Shown here: positions 56,782 through 64,000 of the stretch, one piece after another
Layout: the number at the start of each line of letters is the position of its first letter
Numbering within the stretch: position 1 is the first letter of the stretch
DNA from: Owenia fusiformis
Lineage: Eukaryota; Annelida; Polychaeta; Sabellida; Oweniidae
Length of the DNA: 64,000 nt
Assembly (NCBI GenBank): GCA_903813345.2
Contig: CAIIXF020000008.1
Location: 2,491,341-2,555,340 of the forward strand
Direction of reading: 5' to 3'
Made by a program: the position numbers and the translations under genes
The notes under the pieces: model-generated
Databases searched by the model: none
What the model saw: the letters and a program-made list of their open reading frames with translations, nothing else
Told to the model about the DNA's origin: nothing

Positions 56782-59700
56782 ATGCCACGGAAAGTTAAGG
56801 GAGTTTTTCCAAAATGGAATCAGAAAGATATGGAGGAGGCACTCAGTGTTATATCTAATAAAGAAATGTCAATTAGAGCTGCGGGCAGGCGGTTTGGCAT
56901 CCCACAAACAACCATACATGACAGGTTAAAAGGGAGGGTGGAAGTGGGTGCCAAGAAAGGCAGACAGCCCGTTCTGCCCCGGGAAGTTGAAATTGAACTT
57001 GTAGATAAGACCATCGCCGCTTCCGAAGCTGGATTTGGTATCTCAAAGCTTCAGCTCCAGATGAAGGCTGGGAGAATCGCCAGATATATGCGGCTCAAAT
57101 CCAACTTTGCCACTAATAAATCTGGCAGCGTAATTGCTGGCCGTGTTAGTATAAAAGCACACTGCCCATGTTGGTTTTCATATTTGATATTAGTTATTTT
57201 ATTGTTATTGGACAATTGTCTTTGTCATGCTGTGTTGCAGACATCTTACATTGTTATGAGTTGAAAACAACCCTCTGGTGTAATGGTTAGCATACTTTCT
57301 TAGTTGAAAGTGGTATCGGTTCGAATCCGGTGGGGGTTAATTCATATTTGAATGTTTGGTGTTTGCAATTCATCTGAAGTAACTTGGGTCGAGTTTATCA
57401 AGAAAAACTATGTAAAATGTTTCACTTATTGTAAATAATACAATAGTCCAATAATATAATGACTACAGAAATATGAAAACTGATGAAACAGTAACTAAAT
57501 TCCTAATCATTTTCTCACTTCAAATTCAGGAATGGTTTGAAGGTCTCAAAAAAAGAATGGCAAAGGAGGGAAGGAACTTGTCAATTCGCAAACCAACTGC
57601 TCAATCCACATCACGTTCCAAGCTGATGGATAAAGAAATCGTTGGCACATATTTTGATAAGCTTGAGGGAATAATCAAAACCCACAGCATAAAACCTCAG
57701 AACATATGGAATATGGATGAGAGTAATCTCTCATTCGAGCACAATCCTGCAGGGGTTGTCACAATGGCAGGTATGCAGAACCTAAATACATATAAAAAAC
57801 CTTAACATCCTAACAACTACATTATCTGTTTAAAGATGCTCAGTCTCCTTTGAACACAAGCTGATTGACCGCTTGATATTTTTGCTAAAACTAAGCTAAA
57901 CTGGCAACAGGTAAATAAAGAGTTAAGATCCTTCAGTTTAAAATGTGCTTAGCCTCATTTTGTTTTTGTTGTACCGTACATTATTATGATATATTTTAGG
58001 TATCAAAAAGCTTCCTGGAAGGGTCTCAAATAGCAGGAAGTCCTTGACAATTCTTGGTGTGGTTAACGCTGACGGAGAATACATTCCTTGGACCGTTATC
58101 GTAGGAGGGAAGACACGTCAATCCCTCTCCTCCTGGAATACACGTTAGAATCATTTGATAAGGGAGCAGTCATTTACAATTAAAAACGATATGGTTAACT
58201 TTCCAGATTTTCATTAAATATATTTTAATCCCTTAACCATGTGAAACAAAATTAAAAAAGCACCTGATTCAATGAACTTCTTTAAATAACTGCTCCCTAG
58301 GCCTTTTTGAGTATTTCTGTAATAATTTTGTGTTCTTTGATGACTATGTAGCATAATAAAGGCATCATAATAGACTGATAAACACTAAATCATTGAATTT
58401 TTTATTGGCTTTATCAATCATTACTTATTTCTATTGGCCTAATCAATCACATTCACTGATGTACAATAAGATTCTTTAAGTGACCTCAATAATTAATCTG
58501 TATAATTTGACTCAGTAATTTTATGCAGTTTTACCATGGGCCTTCAACTAGAAGTGGAAGGCCCATGGTTTTACATCTAGCAAACAGATGTACATAGAGG
58601 ATTAGGGCCAGTGTAAGAAAGTGTTTGTTTGACATTCTTTACAATTTAAAATTGATGTGTTTTCTTACTTTTCTTTCTTCGGAAATTCTAAACAAAACAC
58701 TTTCTTACCATGGCCTAACTGCACATCCACGCTTAGTTCAAATATCCTCTATTTCGCAGATGATGGGCCTACTGGGATGTACTGGACATATCAGGAGAAG
58801 GCCTGGATGACTGACTTGTTAGGACAAGATTGGTTCCAAAATGTCTTCCTAAAAAACATTGGTGAAGAAAGACCACAACTACTTATTCTGGATTCACACT
58901 CATCACACGAAACTTTAGAACTCGTAGAAATGGCGGCAAAGGAGAATATATTTCTACTTGCCCTCCCACCCCATACGACACATTGGCTACAGCCACTTGA
59001 CAAGTCGATATTTGGACCACTAGTTAGAGCATATAACAAGCATTGCAGCCTCTACTTGAGCAGCAGCCCGAATAATCAGGTAACTACAAGAAGCTGGCCT
59101 GGGTTGTTTAAACTTGCATTCGATGATGCGGTAACGAAAGAGAACATCATCAGTGGCTTCAGGGCGACTGGAATATACCCTCTAAACAGGGATATTATTC
59201 CAGAGAGGGCATTCAAGCCCTCTGAGATGTTTGCCCTCCCCCCACCAGCAACTCCTACAAGTTCTACAGGTAGCTCTCTAGCATCACCAGTTATAAGTCC
59301 AATGCAACCCATCACAGCATTAGTGGATGAAAGCAACAACATTATACTACAGTTACCCGAGGCCACAACAGCTGAAGAAATTCAAAAGATGCTAGCAGAT
59401 GCTGGGCTTCTTGTAACTGTAAGTCAAATCAGCATTTCGCTAAAATGTAAATTCCATGAAGGTCACTTGAATGTCTGAAATCTTTTTGAAACAATGTGGA
59501 AATTAATTTCAAAATCAATCAGTTAATCAAAGATTCAGGATATACTGTAGAGAAACTAGAATCACAAATTGAGGATATAGAGGAACTAGAAAATATTTTT
59601 GCTCTAAACAGATCAATTATTTCCTATTGTCTTACTGTAATTACAAGTTTAATGTATATTTTATTGATATATGTCTATTGAATCACATAAACGTAAACCT

Positions 59701-61417
59701 GAAATAACATGTACAATGATAAACAGCTGCAATCATTTTTAAAATGTAAAATACTTACTTCATTTGTTTTCTTCAGGTGGATAAGCCAGCCGAGATACAA
59801 GATTCAAATTCATCTGAAACAATCTCTGGTGAATTTCATGAAGTAAGTACATATGTTAGTTACCCTTCACAGTCGCTTGCTTCGCTCTCTTTAAGAGTGC
59901 TCATCTACTTAATTTATTTCAAATTCTTAAAATCTCTTGATCTAGGGTATATGTTAGTATCAAATATAACAAATTTAATGTAAGTATCAATTTTTATTTG
60001 AAACACAAATTAAAAAAATCTTTGAGACTAATTAAAACATGGGATTGATTTGGCATATACAGCAGTACAGGAGTGTATTATTTTAACATGTAGTCCTAGA
60101 ATTCTGCTAACTACTTTGCAAACTAATTAACACAATTTATCTAGTCTCTAGTTTTCAATTTATTGATATTTCCAGGAGCCTGACCAGATGGTTGACTTAT
60201 GTTCAGCCCCACCAGTGTCAAATAGTAGTACACAAGTGTCAATAGCATCCACCATGAACAGCCCTTCGACCTCCAAAACACAAGAATCTCAGGTATATTT
60301 CTCACATTCAAATCAATTACTGTAAATAGAATTAAAAATTACAAGTTATGCACTAATGCTCTCCCCTGATACCACACCTACAGGTATATTCCATTTGAAG
60401 ATATATAGAGGTTATTTGATGGGAGGGATGTAATATGGATTTTAGTCCGAGGGATATATGATATTGGCCAAGGACAATATCATTGACCGAGGGCGATAGC
60501 CTGAGTGTCAATATGATATTTTCCGAGGTCAATATCGTATATTCCCAAAGATAAAAATCCATATTACATCCCAACCATCAATAACCTATTTATTTCATTA
60601 TACTTTAATTCAATTCTGATATGGGATCCAATACGGGATTTTTGAACTGAGATCTGATACAGGATTTTTGATTACCAGTTTTATTTTGGTGTTATTTCCC
60701 TGGGAAAACCTGTTATGAAATAAAGGTATTTATTCTGCATCAGAGGAATAAGGTACATAAACAGGAATGGCTACAGTTTGATATACTGTATAGGCCTATA
60801 CATAAATGCTGTCAACAACAAAAAGTTTATACACTACTATCATTTACTGATATGTTATTCTTGTAACAAGCTTACATTTTGATATCCCAACTGAAATACT
60901 TGCACAATCTTTATTGCAGAAGCTAGACGTCCTTGAAATGGTCAGGAATGAATTTTCCCTTCCAAGTGTACAATTTACACCTAGAACAAGTAGCCGGCCA
61001 AGGATAAGCAGTTCAAGAATTCTAACATCGCCAGAGATAATTGAGCAGAAGAGAAGAAAAGAAGAGGAAAAACAGCAGAAGATGGAAAGTAAGGAGAGGA
61101 GGAAAATTGAGAGAGATGAAAAGAGGAAAATAAAAGAAGAGTTTGAAATGAAAAAAAAACTGATGAAAAAAGATGACTGTGATGATGATGCTGATGATGA
61201 TGACGATGATGATGATGAAGAACTAGTGTGTGAATTGTGTAAGAAGGTCAACATAAATGATGAGGAAGATGAGGACAATGATGATGAGACGTGTGAGTGG
61301 ATCTTATGTGGAGTTTGCCACACATGGTATCATGTAGTGTGTGCAAAAAATGCAGGGGCATATGTACCCCCCTGGTACATGATGCAGAAATTCAAATTCA
61401 CATGTCACAAGCACTGA
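56782..61417 (+). CDS. Pogo-like DDE transposase with C-terminal PHD-like finger (7 exons, 690 aa)
   Basis: It catalyses cut-and-paste transposition. Exons: 56782-57129, 57530-57770, 58000-58143, 58760-59418, 59777-59842, 60176-60292, 60920-61417; phases all agree. There is an N-terminal Psq/CENP-B-type helix-turn-helix (AAGRRFGIPQTTIHDRLKGR), then EWFEGLKKRM and SIRKP. The DDE catalytic domain has IWNMDES, LLILDSHSSH and LQPLDKSIFGPL; the last two Asp are 35 residues apart (DD35D). A Pro/Ser linker, a Lys/Glu coiled-coil and an Asp run follow. The C terminus is a zinc finger: CELC, CGVCHTWYHVVC, CHKH (PHD-like C4HC3 with a terminal His). The exon 3 donor (cacgttag) is the weakest splice call. 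Multiple introns are unusual for this superfamily. Confidence 0.88.
57269..57338 (+). tRNA. tRNA-like sequence (pseudogene or SINE head) in transposase intron 1
   Basis: The 70-nt fold has a 7-bp acceptor (AACCCTC with GGGGGTT, one G-T pair) and a canonical A-box (TGGTGTAATGGTTAGCATA). The B-box is perfect (GGTTCGAATCC). The T arm is regular (ATCGG-loop-CCGGT). The anticodon arm pairs CTTTC with GAAAG but leaves a 6-nt loop (TTAGTT) instead of 7, so no anticodon can be assigned. It is best read as a tRNA pseudogene or the head of a tRNA-derived SINE. Confidence 0.7.
60409..60590. repeat. Long imperfect hairpin in transposase intron 6
   Basis: 'gatgtaatatggattttag' near 60427 pairs with 'ataaaaatccatattacatc' near 60552. 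Further in, 'ggatatatgatattggcc' pairs with 'aggtcaatatcgtatattcc'. The loop is near 60500 ('ccgagggcgatagcctgag'). The style ('gtccgag...cgagg') recurs in invertebrate palindromic MITEs. Confidence 0.75.
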
Positions 61418-61912
61418 TTAAATCATTGTAAGTGCTGAAGTGTATCAAGTTTTAATCAGAATTGATTAGAGCCTGATATAATTTCATAAAGAGTCTCTGA
61501 TTGTATTGAATTGTATTGTATTCCATAGTGATGTACATGTATTGTATTGTACAGATTGTATTTCCTCAATCTAACATGTAAGTACATTGCATTCATGATA
61601 GAAAAATAACAGTCTGAAACATTTCGTAAAGTGACTTTGGCCTTTTTATACAGAGTATCGTGTTCATCTTTCTCAAATATCTTCCACACTTTGCCTTCAC
61701 CCAATATTAATAGTGCCACACTTTCAGCATTTAAATTGCTACAATACAGGAAAAAGTGTTCAAAGGTTTCTGACATAGGCCTAATTCACATTTTCTATTT
61801 CTGTTTCTATGGCTTGATGTACAGTATAGACTAAGTGAATTATAAGCAATAGTTAGAGGTCTAGTACCTGATATTGCATTGTCTAGTTGATGACATGTTG
61901 AATACAAAAATT

Positions 61913-61918
61913 AATAAA
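61913..61918 (+). promoter_or_regulatory. Polyadenylation signal of the transposase gene
   Basis: AATAAA lies about 500 bases after the stop at 61415-61417, inside the transposon's right end region. Confidence 0.5.
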
Positions 61919-62878
61919 GAACATGAATATTTAATGATTGTTTTTAATCCTTAATAATTTATAAATAGATATTACAAAGGATAAAGTTAAGGTATGATCA
62001 CATATCTCAGAAAAAGTCATACTTTATTCCTAGTCCTTGCTGTACCTGTCTACTGGCATACCTCATGGACCTTTATCCCCATACATGTATACCTGTAGAT
62101 GTGATGTTGACTGCATATGGATATATTGCATATATATTTACAACAAGATTGAAAAATACCTGGAACCAAAGCTGGAATAAACAATGCTATAGACTCCTCA
62201 CTTTGACAATGTATGTCTGATCAATTAGCTTTCACTGTGTCATATAGATGTCTCACTTTAAAACATTAAGGGATGTACCAGATCTGATCAATTAGCTTTC
62301 ACTTTGTCATATAGATGTCTCACTTGAAAACTTTTAGGGGTGTACTAGAATAAAACCCTAACATAACATGAGTACACTACAAATTTTACAGAATCTATGT
62401 TTTTGTTAGAAGTTTCCATTGTAAAAACGATTTATATCATCATTAAATCGAATTGCCCGTGAATTCAATCGATTTTTATGATGAATTTACTGCCTTGTGA
62501 AACATGGAATAATTCGTTACAAAATATATTTGTGAGACACCATAAACGTTGGGGCGAGTTTTTGAAGGTAAGTACACGTAATGTTTGTCGTGGTTTAACA
62601 ATATAATGGCTATTATTGGAGGTTTAATGAGGTGCTCGGATATCCCCACAGCCCATGCTCGGATATCCCTACATGCTCGGATGTACCCTCATCCAATTTT
62701 GAACCTTTAATAGGTCATTAGTTCGGTATTTTTAGGGATGCATCAACAATCTTCACACCATTTTACTTCAAAAACACGTTTCTATTTATAGGATCAATAT
62801 CATTAAACAAAACGGGACTCTCATTACTCGAGGAGCATTTTTTTGTCAAGGTGCTCGGATAATGACGTACGGACTCTA

Positions 62879-63347
62879 AATGATGAGGAAAAATGAAAAA
62901 TGACCTGGATGATTGTTGACAGACGAATCATGAGAAGTTCATAGATTTCGATAACAAAATTTGGTCAATATGATGGCATCGAGATCAACATAATGCAAAA
63001 TATAAATTGATTTCACTTACTATTACCTAGACATCAAAATATCCACTAACATAAATCATGCCTCTCTTGCAAATTTTTCAACATGGCGCCATCGCTGTCC
63101 GTAGTCACCTGACCGATTTCGACCAATCAATTGCGGAGACACACATAGCCTCATTTCCAAATTGGAGGGAATTCCCAAATATTCTAAAATATCTCTGCAA
63201 GATTTCTCATGAATTTCTTCGGAATACAACTACAGCATGAAAGGAATTGGACAACTAGGGTGCTTAGTTTTGTCTTGGTGTAATTCTGAACAGATTGGCA
63301 CCATTCAATACTGACGGATTTTGGATAATTTCTTGAGAACCCTGAAA
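62879..63347 (+). promoter_or_regulatory. Upstream region of MAP10
   Basis: This 469-bp stretch lies between the transposon's right end and the MAP10 ATG and should contain the promoter and 5' UTR. No TATA-like box stands out. A 60-codon frame at 63058-63240 has no recognisable motif and is probably leader sequence. The transposon therefore inserted very close to the MAP10 start. Confidence 0.4.
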
Positions 63348-64000
63348 ATGGCAACCCCAAAATCGTTATTTTCACTGGAAATCGTTGTTGACAAACTGAT
63401 CCTTCCAAATTCAGTGTGCAGATTTCCAGCTGTGGCATTCAGACTTCTAGACTTTCCCACATTGATTATTTATCATATTGAACAAGAACTGGCAGATGAC
63501 ATACGTTCAAAGATAACAGTTGATCGTTATTTTGAAGTGCCACAACAATTGAATGAACTCAAAGATCGTAATGGATATTTTGTAATGAAGAAGGGAAAGA
63601 CATGTTTGTTTAAAATGGCAGTAGAAACGTTACATGGACATCTGACAAATACGCCATTGTATGTCATGATAATTGATACATTTCCAACAACTCCAAAGTT
63701 GATAGGAAGTTGCACTATCTCTCTGTGTGACATCATTAGTAACATTGTGACAGATATTGAACATCTAGGATTATCCGTGCCATCTTCTCATGGTGACAAG
63801 GGAACTTTCTCAATATTGAATCTAATGGGGAGCGATATTGGGAAGATTACCTTAGGCTACAGGATTCTAAGTCTTGGTGCTAGTTTGTTACCTCACATCC
63901 CCGACAGTGCAATATCAAAACAATCCAGCCAAATAAAGGATGAACCTGCAGATATTGCTCAACCAACAAGTATTAATGATGCAGAAATAGCTGTCAAAAC
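63348..64000 (+). CDS. MAP10: MAP10, microtubule-associated protein 10 (5' part, runs off the window)
   Basis: MAP10 binds and stabilises microtubules and acts at the spindle and midbody in cytokinesis. From the ATG at 63348 the frame is open for 217 codons to the window edge. It starts MATPKSLFSLEIVVDKLILP. It has PAVAFRLLDFPTLIIYHIEQ, KKGKTCLFKM, LTNTPLYVMIIDTFP and LIGSCTISLCDII, then GDKGTFSILNLMG and DIGKITLGYRILSLGASLL. These match the N-terminal domain of vertebrate MAP10 (AFRLLDFPTL, GKSCLF, PLY, LGAC.ISL, RG.F.L.N..G...G.I.L.YRL..LG..LL). The start is chosen because the domain begins at once after it. No intron is seen in this part; the coding region of vertebrate MAP10 is a single exon. 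Confidence 0.85.
   Translation, partial: MATPKSLFSLEIVVDKLILPNSVCRFPAVAFRLLDFPTLIIYHIEQELADDIRSKITVDRYFEVPQQLNELKDRNGYFVMKKGKTCLFKMAVETLHGHLTNTPLYVMIIDTFPTTPKLIGSCTISLCDIISNIVTDIEHLGLSVPSSHGDKGTFSILNLMGSDIGKITLGYRILSLGASLLPHIPDSAISKQSSQIKDEPADIAQPTSINDAEIAVK

Larger units (their letters stand above)
56072..62878 (+). mobile_element. Complete 6.8-kb pogo-like (Tc1/mariner superfamily) DNA transposon
   Basis: TA target duplications (56072-56073 and 62877-62878) flank perfect 12-bp ends GAGTCCGTACGT (56074-56085; complement 62865-62876). A second matched block, ATCCGAGCACC, lies just inside both ends. Extra copies of GCTCGGAT are subterminal (right near 62633, 62653, 62671 and 62851; left, as the complement, near 56109 and 56148) and are plausible transposase-binding sites. 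It encodes a seven-exon transposase with all reading frames intact and a poly(A) signal. Intact ends, target duplications and ORF suggest recent activity. Confidence 0.88.

Noticed and set aside
59496-59681. Possible extra transposase exon (IEDIEELENIF region)
   Set aside because: It looks helical and protein-like, but no usable acceptor precedes it, and exon 4 joins exon 59777-59842 in phase without it.
1-64000. CRISPR array, bacterial operon or prophage
   Set aside because: The regular 32-bp repeats at 18.7-19.2 kb have no spacers, and gene structure is eukaryotic throughout.

Overview
The window looks like AT-rich nuclear DNA from a marine invertebrate, most likely a lophotrochozoan and plausibly a bivalve or gastropod mollusc. 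The reasons are intron-rich metazoan genes with GT-AG splicing, an animal-type secreted GH10 xylanase, a metazoan FANCM and MAP10, and a high density of short terminal-inverted-repeat (TIR) elements, palindromes and decayed retroelements. The species call is inference; the gene calls rest on motifs and on exon phases that I checked by hand.

Layout. 1-16.4 kb is a graveyard. It holds three tandem decayed copies of a P2RX7-C-terminal-like last exon (1-2010), a 500-bp palindrome, a LINE remnant, a frameshifted zinc-finger/recombinase-like gene (4764-5514), several unidentified plus-strand exons (7567-15652), a 982-bp TIR transposon remnant with TA target duplications (10020-11005) and a decayed SGNH-hydrolase plus zinc-knuckle ORF (13701-14783).

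16.5-51.0 kb is one minus-strand gene, FANCM. I resolve 24 coding exons (at least 2,460 residues) covering the DEAH helicase, the long acidic middle and the first half of the ERCC4-like nuclease domain; the C-terminal end is not found in the window. Its introns carry other genes and elements: a complete 12-exon GH10 xylanase gene on the opposite strand in intron 11 (33906-42703), a small secreted lysine-rich protein gene on the same strand in intron 13 (30786-31103), a 5'-truncated LINE with poly(A) and 8-bp target duplication (28139-29882), a 16-copy 32-bp minisatellite, two TTAA-flanked piggyBac-like elements and other MITEs.

51.0-56.0 kb, upstream of FANCM, is a run of foldback elements: a perfect 139-bp inverted repeat, two adjacent elements each bracketed by 10-bp direct repeats, and a TTAA-flanked MITE nested in the second. 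56072-62878 is an apparently intact 6.8-kb pogo-like DNA transposon with TA target duplications, matching TIRs, a seven-exon transposase (690 residues, DD35D) and a C-terminal PHD-like finger. 63348 to the window end is the start of MAP10 on the plus strand.

Functionally the host genes are unrelated: FANCM is interstrand-crosslink and replication-fork repair, the GH10 protein is a secreted digestive carbohydrate hydrolase, and MAP10 is a microtubule/cytokinesis protein. The unifying theme is a host repair gene expanded by nested genes and many classes of mobile DNA.
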